This document shows positions 26,495 through 39,266 of a stretch of 64,000 nt of DNA, piece after piece (positions within the stretch are counted from its first letter, which is position 1; each line of letters starts with the position of its first letter). Both the position numbers and the translations under genes were made by a program. A model generated the notes under the pieces. It had not been told where the DNA came from and did no database searches. It was given only the letters and a program-made list of their open reading frames with translations. Origin of the DNA: Arthonia radiata (taxonomy: Eukaryota > Ascomycota > Arthoniomycetes > Arthoniales > Arthoniaceae); the NCBI GenBank assembly GCA_002989075.1, contig PSQN01000012.1, positions 2,058,480 through 2,122,479 on the forward strand. The letters are read 5' to 3'.

Positions 26495-26690
26495 TGTAAT
26501 GCATAAACGTTCCGATAGCGAATTAGAACGGAATATTGTCTATTTAAGAAGGCTGCGATTCTAAGAGGATATCTTTCCTCTAGTAGACGCATCCCTTTCT
26601 AGTCTCCTTAATAATTAGCTTAAACAGTAGTAGGGCCTATTTAGGCCCTTTTTACCATCTAACTGCTCTCTGCCCTATACCTAGATTACA
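26495..26690 (+). repeat. 5' LTR of B2
   Basis: 196 bp from TGTAATGCATAAACG to CCTAGATTACA, the best preserved copy of the family B LTR with intact TG...CA ends. It is short for Ty3/Gypsy. I see no clear primer-binding site in the sequence that follows. Confidence 0.94.
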
Positions 26691-26959
26691 TTCTAATTAT
26701 TCTAAACCTATAAGAAGGGCAGCCGGCAGTTAGATACCTTATCGACGTCGCTTAGAGGTTAACCTAGTATATCGAGTATAGCCGAGACTCTGTATATACG
26801 TTAAAATAAATAATATTAAAATTAATTAATGACCGGTACTAGCAAGTACCGTGTTTAAAGAGAACAAGCAAGAAATTAAGTATGCGACGGTAGTCGCTTT
26901 ATATCCGCTATACAAGTAAAATATAGAGCGTAGTAAAATATAGCCAACGCTAAAGAAGA

Positions 26960-28200
26960 CTAGAACCCTTATATAAGATCTAGCGACGACAATAAGCAAG
27001 AGAGCTTATAAGCCGGCAAACAGACGCCGAGTAGATTGTAAACTAAAAAGAACAATAGTTTAAACTAAAACAATAACGACAACGAAGGGGCCTACTAAGG
27101 CTTTAACCGCAAAGAATCTCTCTTTAGCGCCTTCTTAAGCGTTAAGATACAAAAGCTAAGACAAAAACTGCTAGTATAGTAGCAGCAGCACACTATTAAG
27201 AAGCTTAAGCTTAAAAAGCGAATGCTCGAAGTTAAGCTTCAGTTTACCTATAATTTAAAAGCTAGTAGTAAGCGGTTATAGAGCGATTTAAGCCTTTAAA
27301 GCTAGATTAACAAGCTTCTTAAGAAAGAGGCGTTTAAGCTTAAAAAAGCTATAAGCTTTATAGACACTTAATAGACTTAAACTATTAAAACAAGATTTTA
27401 AATAGCTAATGTATTAAACCTTAATAAAGTTTATGTTATTATTTAGTACGTCTAGAGACTTCCTCGAGACCTAGCGGATAGATAGCAAACTTACGTTAAA
27501 AAGAATAAAGAGAAGACGTTACTCTATATATAAGCGTACTTTAAAGAATAAGTAATAGAATATATTGTCGACTTAGCTACAGCTACTATAGCTAACGTAG
27601 AAAAGTTCTTTACGTCGACGTAGAGTTCGACGCAGAAGCTTAAGAACTTTTTAAGCTTTCTATAGAACGAAGAAACTAAGTTGCTAGGTAGCAAGATACC
27701 GGACCTAAATTGAGCCGTATTCTACTATATACGCTTATCTTTATAGATTAAGGCGAAGCTAATTAAGTAAAGTCTCTTAAAAAACCTGCTTAAAGATACA
27801 AACGAGCTTCTAAAAAAAGTTTGTTAATATATAAATATTAATTGTAGTATATCGTAAGACGCCCGCAATACTAATATAAACCGAAATTGTTTCGGTAGCG
27901 GATTAAATATAAACTATAGCGGTTATAACGCTAGAGTATCTTTATAGGGGTCGGACCGCAAATAAGACAGTTTAGATTAAGAATAAGGCAACTTATCGGT
28001 TTAATAAAGAGACAATAGCTCTGCCGTATAGAGGCAACTAAAGTCGATATATAGTAAGGCAAATATTATCTACTTTATATACAATTAAAAAGAGCATTAT
28101 ACTACTAAATATACTATACCCCAAATTGATGTTAATTTAACGCTAGTTAGGTAGAAAAACGATAGACCCCGAGGGTAAGTCTCGCGTCTCTAAAGCTTAG
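26960..28200 (+). pseudogene. gag: B2 gag remnant
   Basis: Read in the best frame with RIP stops ignored, the region gives a basic, coiled-coil-like N-terminal part at about 27120-27370 with many Lys, Leu and Gln. A Retrotrans_gag-like core follows at about 27440-27800, with the family-typical '...RLPRDLADR...' context around 27460. A zinc knuckle then lies at about 28080-28120. In the knuckle all three Cys of CX2CX4HX4C read Tyr (TAC or TAT), and only the His is left. No intact start was identified. Most of this stretch (about 27160-28095) is deleted in B1. Confidence 0.75.
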
Positions 28201-28239
28201 AACTATCGATTAACGGCAAGAACGAATTAAAGTCTCGGT

Positions 28240-31200
28240 ACAGCTAAGTAGTTTGCTATAAGAGATTTCTACGCTAATAGATTTCGGTACAGAGATTAAC
28301 CTTATTAATTATCGTATTGTACTTAAAAGAGGATAGCAAAAATTATATAAAGTAAAGCTTCTGTATACTAAGTTTCTTAATAAAAATAAGCTGTAGCTTT
28401 ATAGCGCTTATAACGTAAACGTAACTGTAAGAGATATATATAGAGAAGAATGATATTACTAACTCTATCTATATTCAATTAACTTTATAGAATACAGCCT
28501 CGTCTTAGAATACCTATAACTTAAGTAAGTTAAGCCTTAAATTAGCTGAGCGATAAGAACAATCGCTTAGAGAAACCTTTCTACGCCTAAAGAATGGGTA
28601 GTAGAAGCTAAATTTATTAAGATTGTTAATAAAGACGTAATTTTAGTATATTTATAAAGAAGCGAACAGTATTACTCTACGATTCTATAAATAGAAGCGA
28701 ATAAACGTTATAAATATTAAATAGCGGTTCTATTAGACGTTAGTTTGCTACTAAACTAAACTCTAGATAGCGAGTCTAAGAAAGTAGAGAAGTGAGATAA
28801 GCTTTCTTCTTAGTATACTAAATATAAAAATATCTTTTCTAAAGAACTATTAAGTAAGCTTGCGCCGCTTAGTAAGTATACTTATAAGATTAAGCTTAAG
28901 AATAGTATAGAACCTCTGTATAAGTTAATCTACTCTATATTGTAAAATAAGCTAAAGACGCTCTAAGAGTATCTAAATGCTATAATTAAGAAAGAGTAGA
29001 TACAATTCTCTATTAGTCTGGCGGATGTCTTAGTTCTATTTATACTTAAAGCAGATAGATCGTTAAAACTATATGTTAACTATTACGGTTTAAATAATGT
29101 AACTATAAAGAATCGCTATACATTGCCGCTAGTCTCTAAGATTCTTAATCGTCTACAAGGCTCGAAGGTATTTATAAAGCTTAATCTTTACGATATCTAT
29201 TACTGTATCTATATTTATAAAGAGAATAAGTAGAAGACAGCGTTTTATACCCGATATAGGTACTATAAATACCTAATAATACCTTTTAAACTAGTAAACG
29301 TCTCTACTACATTCTAGATATATATCTATAAAGCTATAGGTAATCTTATTAATACCGTATATATTATTTATATAGACAATATCTTAATTTTCTCTGAAGA
29401 CGAGGAAAGCTATAAAAGCTATATTAAAGAAGTTCTATAAAGGCTTTATAAATAGAGTTTATTTATAAAGCTATTTAAGTGTTAATTTTATATTACTAAG
29501 GTTTCTTTCCTAAAATTTACCGTAAAAGTCGATAATATTGAAATAGACCTAAAAAGAGTACAGACTATAGCTGAATAGCTAGTTTCTACTACTATAAAGC
29601 AGATTCTATTCTTTCTAAGATTTGTAAACTTCTATTAGCAATTTATCTATAAATTTAGCTGTATTGTAGTATTAATAAACGTACTAACGAAAGACATTAA
29701 GTTTGTCTAGAGCAAAGTCTAATAAGAAGCTTTTAAAGCGCTAAAGCAAGCCTTTATAAATATACTAGTGCTAACGTACTTTAATCCGATACTATCGATC
29801 GTTTTAATAACTAACGTATTAGACTTTATAATAGTAGATATCTTACTTTAGCTAGGGGAAGATAGTTAATTACTATTACCGTTAAATATTAACTTAGACT
29901 TATCTATATTAGATATAGCAGACACCGCTCGAACTAGTATTAATAATAAGACAGATATATATTTATATTTGGTAGCGTTCTTTTTAAAGAAATTTATAGA
30001 TACTAAGCTAAAATATAATACCTATTATAAAGAGCTTATAGCAATATAGACTAGCTTTAAGTACTAGCGCTATTATCTTATTAGTGCACAGTACTTAGTA
30101 AAGGTCGTAATAGACTACAATAATCTATAATATTTTATAACAATAAAAGTATTGTCTTGCCGATAGGCGCGCTAGATAGAAGACCTATTAGTATTTAACT
30201 TTAAAATACTATACTATATAGATAGTAAGAACCTAGTAGACGCGCCGTCGCGCTGTCTAGATTATAAGAATTTATATAGAGTAAAGAAAGACAACGCTAA
30301 TAAAATGTTGCCGAGCCTATAGTAGAAGCTTAGAAGAGGTACTACTTTACCTAGTACTAGGAAAGAGCCCTCTAGCCTAAAAGAAGGTATAATTGCTATC
30401 TTAATTATATTGCTTAAAAATTAGTTTAAATACTATTAGTAGTTTAGCTACCGACTTAAAACTCTAGACGCGACTATAGTCTAAATTAAGGGTAAATTAG
30501 AGTTAGATATAGATCTTATATAGGACGCCTAGAAGTAAGAAACGTATTTGTCTTTCTCTACTAATATAGAGTCTTTTCCGGTAGCTCTCGTATTACGAGT
30601 TAAGGTAGTTGTAGCTACCGCTCTTAAAACAGCTTACAATAATACTCCTTAAGGTCTTGCAATCTTAATTCTTAAAGCTTAGTAGAGGAACGCCTTTATA
30701 AAGTAGAAAGTATTAAAGTTAAAATTATTAGCTAAGACTAAAGGTTAGTAGAGTAATAAAACAGCAATAAATCGCCATTAAGCTGGTATAAGAAAGCGTC
30801 GTACGAGTCGAATCGACTTAGATACTCTAATAGGGCTTAACTCGGACTCTAAGTCTTTAAAGTATATAAAATAGTTAGTCGACAGCTATAGATTGTTGCG
30901 TTAAAGTAGCAAAATCTAGATATTAGAATGCTCTGCGTTAAAGCTTAAAATTATAAGTAAAAATTATAATAATAAGCTTATTAGCTACTTTAAGATCGAG
31001 AAGACCCTTAAAATTTTAAGACGTAAATATACATAAGAAAAGATAGTAACGTATATTAAGAACTTTGTTACTAAATACAATATATGCTAATAAATAGCTA
31101 TAAAGAGGTATAAGCTATATAACAAAATAGCAGCGATATTAGTCTTAATTAGCCTCTTTAAGAATCTATCTTTAAACTTTATTGTTAAACTACCGATAGT

Positions 31201-32323
31201 TCTTTTAAAGAACAGAAACATTGTTAATTTAATTTTTGTGATCGTAGACCGCTTCTTTAAGTTTATAACCTATATTCTAGTTAGTAAAACTATAGATACT
31301 ATAGAGCTGGTAAAAGTACTTTATAAACACTAGGTAAAAACGTTAGGATTCCTAAGAAGCCTCTTGTCTAATAGAGAATCTATATTTACTAGCTTATATT
31401 AAAGCATCTTTTACTAGCATTTAGCTGTAAAACGAAGGTTGAGTACAGCATTTTACCCTTAAACTGATAGCTAAACTAAGCGCTAGAACTAGAAGCTTAA
31501 AAACTACCTGTATATTTATATCTCTTAGAATTAAGATAATTAGTATAAGTATCTAAAAGAAGCTACTTTTGCGTATAATTTAAAAGTTTATTTATTAACA
31601 AAAATTTTACCGATTGAATATACGTTTGATCGCGTTATAGACGTACTAGACGGCGCGCCACCGTTAGATTAGTATCGTACTATAATTAAGCCGAACAACC
31701 TTTCTGTCGGTAAGAATACCTTTCGATAAGGGGGAAGGTAGCCTAAACTAGAATATTCTATAGCAGTTAAGTATATAGAAGAAAGCCTTCTTCGCTAATA
31801 AGAAATAAAGCAGCAGCTAGAGAAAGCTTAGTATCTATAGACAGAATAGTATAATACTAAGTATACACTAAAACACTATATAGTAGATAACTTAGTACTA
31901 CTATCGTTAAAGAACCTTAAGACAAAGAGGCTAATAAAGAAGCTTAATAATCGAAGCTTAGAACTATTTAGAATTCTTAAGAAAGTAGGTAAACAAGCTT
32001 ACTAGCTAGTACTACTAGACTTCTACCGCATCTACTCTATCTTCTATGTATCCTTACTAGAGCTATATTGCCGTCGGCCTGGTATAAAACCGCCTGGTCC
32101 GGTCGAAGTCGATAGTAGTAAAGAATAGCTTATTAAGGCGATCCGCTTTAAGGTTAAAAATAAAGACTAGTATTAGTCTAAGTAGCAGAGATAGTTAGAG
32201 ACAAATAACACAATAAAGCCGCGGACACATCTTAAAGACTCTAACACCCTTAAGAAATTTAAGAAGCGTAAAGACGCTAAGCCGAGAGACAAGCGTCTAA
32301 GACAAACTAGATAACACAAATAA
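28240..32323 (+). pseudogene. pol: B2 pol remnant (PR-RT-RNase H-INT-chromodomain)
   Basis: One long frame broken by TAG/TAA. Protease: D-F-G (DSG before a C-to-T change) at 28280-28288, followed by TEINLI-like residues. RT is about 28860-29560, with the catalytic box Y-I-D-N at 29369-29380 (YIDD expected) in the context ILIFSE. RNase H is about 29790-30200. The integrase zinc region is about 30930-31100 and the catalytic core about 31120-31480, still carrying 'IVDRFFKF'. A chromodomain lies at about 32060-32190, in the same frame as RT (both codon phase 2). Stop codons shared with B1 put the end near 32321-32323, but this is uncertain. The domain order fits a chromovirus. Confidence 0.88.
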
Positions 32324-32419
32324 GAAAGAGCTACAAGCCTATACAATTAGCTTACAATATAACGCCGAAGAGAAGGTAGATTACCTAAAGTATAGTTTAG
32401 AACATAGAATTAGTATAGT

Positions 32420-33420
32420 ATTAAATTTTAAAACTATTTATATATAATTATAAAGCTTAAGCTATAAGAAAGCTAAAATAAGACTTATACAGAGAGAAAA
32501 TATAGAGCTATTCCAATAGGCCAAGGAAAACTACTGATATAGATTAAAACCTTAGCCGAATAAAAGGTAGAAAACTACGAGAAGACTATTCGAACTAGCG
32601 TTAAAGTTAGTACAAATCGGCGGTACAATACTACTTAACCTAGCCGCGACTACCATCGACGTAGTTTTAAATTTAATTAACTAGATTTACTATAGCTAGC
32701 TCGTAAGAAGCCTTATTCGTAGACAGCTAAGGGCCGTACAACCTTATACTAGAATTAAAGCTCTGGCGTAGCGCCTTAATATACTTAAAATCGTTAGTAT
32801 CGGTCTACTCGACCGACTTAGTGTCTAGACCGCGCTACTAGGCCTATAGCTAAACGTAAAAAGCGCGAAGTAGAGTAAGATAGTTGTTATAGAAAGACTC
32901 TTCGTTATCTTAAACGTCCTTGTTAGAGGTTAAGAAGAAGTTAGTGCGTACAAGAAGGTTGTAGATACGTCTTTACCGAGCAGAGACCTAGTATACATTA
33001 ATATAGAGTTAATTAGTACTTAAGACGAAGAAGTATTAGACTTACTATCTTATACTTGTCTTCCGACCTCTTAATACTAGTATAGCGAGCATACTTAGCG
33101 TACTATCTCTCGGGCTACTTATAGGTCTAGTCCTTATAATACTTAAAATTAGAGTTTGCGGAAGAACTATTATATACAGCTATATCGCTAAATAAGGCCT
33201 TTATATAATAGTAGTATACTAAAACGTAAGCCTCTAGCTAAGGCTAAATTAACGTAGATATAGTACAAAAAGTAGGATTCGAGGAGGTAGATTGGTAAGA
33301 CTTTATAGACAACTTGGGCTTATAAGTAGTACCGTAGTAATAAAGAGAATAAACAATCTTATTTTCGTTAGAGTTGTTTTTACGGACGTAACGCTTTTAA
33401 CGAGCTAAAATACTAATATT
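32420..33420 (-). pseudogene. Antisense frame(s) in the B2 extra region, unknown protein
   Basis: Counterpart of 6303-7300 in B1. On the strand opposite to B2, two consecutive protein-like frames are seen if RIP stops are ignored, with the frame change at the same place as in B1. The better one covers about 32640-32960 and is rich in Asn, Tyr, Ser and Thr. It has no similarity I recognise. It lies between the chromodomain and the 3' LTR, the position where family A also carries an antisense ORF. Confidence 0.35.
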
Positions 33421-33701
33421 TAGACTAAAATAAAGCAATAAGAGATAGTAGACTTATAAGGAGTTATAAAAGTTAAAGATACGCTATCTAGTTTAAAAGA
33501 GCGTAGACTAAAAGAAGCTATAAATAATTTAGAAATTAATAAAGTAATCTTAGAAGCTTTCTTCTTACAAACATTATAAAAAAGAGCTTTAAAATTAACA
33601 ATGGCTTTAGAATTCTTAATGCCGCAAGTTAAGCGGCGAGTTAGCGCTTTAAAAGAGCTTACTCTAGCAGTAGATTTGTTATTAGGGTTGAAACCCGATA
33701 T
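33420..33701 (-). pseudogene. 94-codon antisense frame of B2 (unknown product)
   Basis: Counterpart of 6004-6285 in B1: identical length, no indel and no internal stop, with the ATG changed to ATA. The sense-strand reading of the same DNA, a Lys/Glu/Leu-rich helix, contains two stops here. The direction of the original gene is open, as noted for B1. Confidence 0.35.
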
Positions 33702-34310
33702 AGTAGAGATCGTAAAGGCGAATTAGAGACAATTTAATACTAAATTAGCTACAAACTTATTACTCAAGAAGAGAAGTAAAGGCTTACTAAAGAAGAGAAG
33801 CTTATAAACTAAGTAGAAGAGTATAATAATGTCAAAGAAAGAAAGAGAAAGTTTAAAAGAGCAAGAGTCTTGTTTTATATCTATTGTTAGGTACCGATAA
33901 CAAAGCTTCTACCTATAGATACTAATATAGAAATAAAGAAGCCTATTTACGTAGATTGTTACTACCTATAGAGGCAATTAATTGGTAAAAGTGTACATAA
34001 GAGTATATAAAAGAACATAAAATTAGATAAAAATAATATACAATCTTATTATCGAGCTTATAACTTAGGCTCGAGAGCTTTAAATTAAAAGTAAAGCTTA
34101 GTACTATAACTCGGTGCTACAGAAAATTAGCACTAAACGACGTATAGAATGATAGTAAGCAACATTACTCTTTTTTCGACTAAACGTAGATATAAGCTAG
34201 TAGATTTTTAATAAGGTTGTTGCTCTACGTAAGACAATAAATAAAAGGTACGATAGAAATAGCGGATTATACTTAAATCGAGGACGATCCTTCTTAAGAA
34301 GAAAGGTAGT
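33702..34310 (+). other. B2 3' untranslated part with polypurine tract
   Basis: About 600 bp with no recognised coding content. It ends in the purine run AAGAAGAAAGG at 34296-34306, then TAGT, then the 3' LTR, which fits a polypurine tract. The equivalent B1 stretch is 5396-6003. Confidence 0.6.
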
Positions 34311-34329
34311 TGTAATGCATAAACATTCT
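34311..34329 (+). repeat. 3' LTR of B2, first 19 bp (rest at 48971-49147)
   Basis: TGTAATGCATAAAC followed by ATTCT, where A2 is inserted. ATTCT is repeated at 48966-48970, after which the LTR continues to GATTACA at 49147. The insertion hit LTR nucleotides 15-19, close to the A1 site (nucleotides 8-12) in B1. Confidence 0.93.
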
Positions 34330-34779
34330 TGTAACGTCGGTCGCTAGGAGAACCGAACTAAGGCTTACTTGCCTTGTATACTTGTCGACCTTAGTAGTAG
34401 GTGTCTCGTATGCTAGAGACTAAAAGGCAAAAGAGGCGAGATAGATTATAGAGGGTAAGAGGGGCTTAACTAAAGTAGACAGAAGGTAAAGCACGTTACT
34501 TAAATATAGTTAAGAAACTTGTATTTAGATATTAAGTTAATAGACTAAAGTCTATTCTAAGGTTGGCCATTAGTCTAGCTATATAGTTTAAGGTACATAG
34601 GTATATTCCTCTGTGTTTAATAGTCCCAATACTTTCTTTGTCGCGTAGTCGGGATTCTATTGCAATATAGCGACGTTACCGACGTCGTAATATTGGAGTC
34701 GTTAGGTATACTGTATAATGCTCTAATAAGGCTGGCTGCGCTTAGCTCTGTACTAGTCTAACATAGTAAGATCGTAACA
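34330..34779 (-). repeat. 3' LTR of A2 (U3 type A')
   Basis: 450 bp, TGTAACG...GATCGTAACA on the plus strand. It includes the U3 palindrome (about 34671-34700), here with one arm mismatch caused by a transition. The purine-rich GGAGACCTTG on the minus strand abuts it at 34780-34789, a possible polypurine tract that differs from the A1/A3 one. Confidence 0.93.
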
Positions 34780-34955
34780 CAAGGTCTCCTCTTTAAGGCT
34801 AGTCGTCTTCGACGGTCCTAGAGACATTAAAACCTCGTTGTTCCTCTGTAGTAGATCTAGTTCTATAAGTCGTTATACTTAAAGTTAAGAAAGTCCTTAA
34901 CGCTAATAAAGCGCTCGAGATTAATACTGTTCTCGCTAAAGTCTATAGTTAAGAG

Positions 34956-35563
34956 ATGCCTTTGTGTTTTTGCTGCGCTTATCTAGATAAGAAATGTGTT
35001 CTAAAGTCTAGAAAGATATCGTATTTTATATATACTCGTAATAAGAAGTTGTACGACGTTTGCCCGTTATTGAAGGATGGTTAGTTTCTATCCTACGTCT
35101 GTTTTTAGTAGAAGTCTAACTTATTTTAGCTTAGAGTATCTGTTCTCAGTACTTACGGGTATTAAATGCTCTCTAGGGGCAACGCAAGCGTTTAGCGGAA
35201 GAGAAGGAAGTCGTTCGTACGGCGAAAAGGTAGCGCGAAGCTATTAAAGCGGCGGTTGTAGATTCGGAGAAGGAGCTCGAAAGGTTGCGTATTTAGGTAC
35301 AGAACAAAATAAATTAGAATAATATATTGTTTAAAGAAGAATGGCTAGCGGCTATATTCGGTAGTAATATTGTAGATGTGCCGAGTAGCTTAAGTATAGA
35401 TTTTTGTAACGATTCGTTTTTAGAGTTAGGTAGTAGGCTACTAACGTAGTAGGCTAGTTTATTTATAGATAACCTAGATGCCGGTAAGGTATATTAGGTA
35501 GTAGATTAGAGTGTTAGTGCTGTTACGACCGATTAATATTTTAGTTCCAATATTGTTAAATAG
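34956..35563 (+). pseudogene. A2 antisense zinc-cluster ORF (U3 type A' version)
   Basis: Antisense to A2 gag-pol, between pol and the 3' LTR. The ATG at 34956 is intact. Cluster positions 4, 7, 14, 23, 26 and 33 read C, C, C, Y, Y, Y, matching CX2CX6CX8CX2CX6C with the last three Cys changed by TGY to TAY. A Lys/Glu/Arg-rich coiled-coil stretch follows (about 35195-35330), then a C-terminal block ending near 'TTDQY'. The span is 608 nt against 609 in A1 and A3, and a single-base loss near 35190 shifts the frame. Outside the cysteines and the C-terminal end it is strongly diverged from the A1/A3 version, though the adjoining pol is nearly the same. Its function is unknown; DNA or chromatin binding is inferred from the cysteine pattern only. 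Confidence 0.65.
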
Positions 35564-38500
35564 TGTCTTTATAGTTGATTAGATTTTATTCTAGTTTCTA
35601 TTAACTTTTATGTTTGGAATATTCTTTCTACTTTACGAGATACTGTTGTTTGTCTTAGTATTGTCTATAAGCTTGAATTGTTTTAACTTTATACTTAAGT
35701 TCTTAATTGTTAGAAAGGATTTCTAGGTTAGGTCGTTCTGCTTCTCAAAAGTAGACTAGTTTTAACAGCGCTACGTAGAATATAGGATATATTCTTATTG
35801 TCTTTAGGAGTTTAAGTTTAAATATTACGGGTCTTAATTGCTGTAAGATTTTAAACGGTTCTGTTTTAATATAGTCGAGTTTTTTGCTTAGTCTGATAGT
35901 TTTTAAGTTTCTTATAAGTAAGTAAGCTCTTCTCTTCTCTTTTATGCTTGTGTTTAGGGTAGTTTTTAACTTGTTATACTACTTTCTTGTTTATTTGTTA
36001 ATAAACTCGCTGTCAGACTTTAACTGCTGGTGTAGGTATTTTATGTTTGTAGTTATTCGTGTAGCTAATTCGTTCTCTGTGGTACTTTGTAGTTATCTTC
36101 CCTAAAGAGGGTAATAGCTATATAAGACGTAGAACGGAGTTATCTTAGTTATATCGTTCTTTGTATCGTTGTACGCCGCTTACGCTACTAGTAGTAACTA
36201 TACTTAGTCGTTCTGCTAGTAGTTAATATATGCCTAGAGATACTGTTCTAGTGTTTAATTTGTTCGCTCTGTCTGTCTGTCTGTTTATAGATAGAATAAT
36301 GTTAACATTTTTTATTTTGTCTCTAGCTGTTGCATTAGGGATATTTAAAACCGTAAGACAAACTTTCGGTCTCTGTTTAAGACAATTCTTTGGGGTTAGC
36401 TATAGTTTGCTAAGATAATTCGAAGGAAGGTATATATCAACTATTCTAAGTTGCTAGCTTCCTTATAAGGTACGAAGTATACGTACTTTGTTAGTTTATC
36501 GCATATAACTAGGATAGCGTTGTAAGCTACTCCTATAAATAAATCCTTGGAGGTTAGTAACTTAGTAATAAAGTCTAGTAAGACTGTATACTATAGTCTC
36601 TTAGATATCTCTAGTAGTTGTAGTTTACTGTATAGTAAATGCCTTGGGTATTTAGTTCTTACGTATATATCGTATTCTTAAATATAATTCTCGACGTAGT
36701 GTTAGATTCTTAGAATGTAGTAGGTTCTTATAATCTTTTCTATAGTATTGTCGATGCTTTTATATTCTTTAGTTAGATTATCGTAGAAGTTACTAATAAT
36801 GTTTTAGATTAGATTCCTTAGAACGTAGATTTTGCCTTAGAATTTGTAATATCTCTTATTGTTCTTAGTTAATCCTAAGTATTGTTTCTTGTTTTCTTAA
36901 TAGGTTTTAGGGTCGTTTAGAATGTTTAGAATTCGGCTGTCTAGTTTAATAACAAACTCGGTTGTTATAGCCAATTGATTGTATCTAATCTTATTATTGT
37001 ATTCTCGGAATATTGTATGCTCGACGTGTTCCTTGTTATTAAGGTAATCTAGTCGTCGGCTCAGAGCGTCGACTCTATCGTTCTCGGAACCCTTCTTGTA
37101 GATAATAATAAAGTCGTATAGAGCTATAGTTTCTAACTATCTAACTTATCTGCGGTTAAGTTTCTTTGTTGTTGTAAAATAAGTTAGGTTCTTGTAGTTT
37201 ATATATACTATAATTGTATAGTTTGCTCCTTTTAAGTAAGCTCGCTATATCTTAAATGCTGCTATAATAGCTAAAAGCTCTTTATCGTAAATATTGTAGT
37301 TCTATTCTGTAAGTAATATTTTTCTTGAGTAGAAAGCTACTGGTCTAAGCTTTCCTTCTTTGTTATTTTAACTTATATATACTCCAATTGTATAGTCTAA
37401 CGCGTCTGTTTCTATAATAATCGGTAGGTTAGGGTTAAATATTGCTAATACGGGCTCAATCTTAAAAGCTTCTTTAAGTTCTTTAAATACTAATTGTTCT
37501 TTCTACATTTAAAAGAATCCTATCGATTGTTTCGTTTGTTAAGACAGCGGTGCTGTAATTTGGCTAAAGTTAGATATGTATTGCCTATAGTAGTTAGTAA
37601 AACTAAGAAACTGTTATAATTATTTTATATTCTTTAGTATAGGCTAGATTAAGACAGATTAAATCTTTAAATCTTCTATTTAAAGACCGTACTCAGTAAT
37701 TATAAATCTAAGAAATTCGACGGATTGTTGATAAAACTGAGTTTTCTCGATATTAATTTATAAATCGGCACGCACCAATCTTTCTAATACCTTCTTAATA
37801 TGTTTCTTATGTTCTTCTAGTATACAGCTGTATACTAAGATATCGTTTAAATAAGCAGTTATAAATATGTCTAGGTAATCGCTAAGTGTGTTGTTAATTA
37901 GTTCCTAAAATAATGCTAGAGCGTTTATTAGCCCAAAAGGTATAACGCAATACTCAAAAAGTCTGTATCTGGTGCGGAAGGCCGTTTTCTATTCTTCGCC
38001 CTTCTTTATACGGATTAGGTTGTATACTCCTTATAGGTCAAACTTAGTAAACTATTGCGCGTTATACAATCGGTCTATTATTTCGTCGATGCGTAGTAAA
38101 GAGTATTAATTTTTAATAGTTATTTCGTTTAATTATCTATAGTTTACGTAGAGTCGTAGTTTGCTATTTTTCTTTGGTACGAAGAGTATCGGGTATTCGG
38201 CTAGTAATATTAACTTTTAGATAAATCCTTTCTTAAGGTTCTTGTTAAGATAATTGCGGAGCACTTAATTTTCTGCTTCTAATAGAGAGTATATTAGACC
38301 GAATATTGGCGTTTTGCCTTCTTATAAAGGTATTATATAATCCTACGGTTTATATTCTAGAAGAGCTGAGTTTAGCTCAGCTTCTTTAAACAGGTATCGA
38401 AATTGATTGTATTTCTTAGGTATCTTAGTAATTAACTAAGTACTTGTCGTCGTATAGAATCGTTGGCGTACAGTTGTCTCTTGTTTATACTTACGTGTAG

Positions 38501-38752
38501 TTAGCTATAGACGAGATACTACGTTAGACTTCTCTCGTAGGATATCTAAATATCGAAGTATAGTAATACTAACCCGCGTAAGTTCCTTATCGCGCTTCTT
38601 ATTCTTACTACTAAAATTAGCTTGTAGGGTATCCGTTCCGTAGAACGACTCTTATCTAGAGTACTTATACCTAGTAAAGAGGAGTTTTTTAGTTCTCTAA
38701 TCTACTTCTAGGTTATATTATTGCAACTAAGGTATACCTAGTATAGCGTAGT
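35541..38752 (-). pseudogene. pol: A2 pol remnant, distal part
   Basis: Minus-strand pol from the A3 insertion point in protease down to a TAA at 35541-35543. RT is about 37690-38345, with the catalytic box Y-L-N-D at 37842-37853. RNase H is about 37075-37470. The integrase zinc region is about 36665-36790, the core about 36275-36610 and the chromodomain about 35545-35705. An open plus-strand frame at 36230-36418 is the antisense shadow of the integrase core. Frames are broken mainly by RIP stops. Confidence 0.88.
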
Positions 38753-39224
38753 TGTTACGGGCACCAGCCCTAGACGGCCTAGCGTGCACCCAAGCATCAA
38801 CTACCGCCAGTTATCTCAGCCCTACCAGCATCATTCCCGACTAAGCCTACTAACCCGCCGTAGGCATTATCGAACAAAACGGCTATAAGAGCCTACGTTC
38901 CCTATAAACCCGATATAGGCATTATCAGAATTAACGGACATAGAGGAACTTCCCTATGTACCTTAGATTATATAGCTAGACTAATAGCTAACCTTAGGAT
39001 AGACTTTAGTCTGTTAACTTAATATCTGAATACAAGTTCCTTAACTATATTTAAGTAACGTACTTTACCTTCTGTCTACTTTAGTTAAGCCCCTCTTACC
39101 CTCTGTAATCTGTCTCGCCTCTCCTGTCTTTTAGTCTCTAGTATACGGGACACCCACTACCAAGGTCGATAAGTACACAAGGTAAGTAAGCCTTAGTTCG
39201 GTCCTCCCAGCGACCGGCGTTATA
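38753..39224 (+). repeat. 5' LTR of A3 (U3 type A)
   Basis: 472 bp, TGTTACGGGCACC...GGCGTTATA. It is the best copy from which to read the type A U3, including the two AACCCG...TAGGCATTATC repeats. Confidence 0.95.
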
Positions 39225-39266
39225 CTTTGACAGACTCGCTACGAAAGTAGAGAAAGTAGATTAATT

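Noticed and set aside
33180-33420. BED-type zinc finger or hAT transposase piece in the B antisense frame
   Set aside because: One or two Cys-like positions and an aromatic context were suggestive, but the full Cys/Cys/His/His pattern could not be read in either B copy.
36230-36418. 62-residue membrane-like ORF, also at 43974-44162 on the other strand
   Set aside because: Antisense shadow of the integrase core of A2 and A3. Its conservation follows from the integrase sequence.
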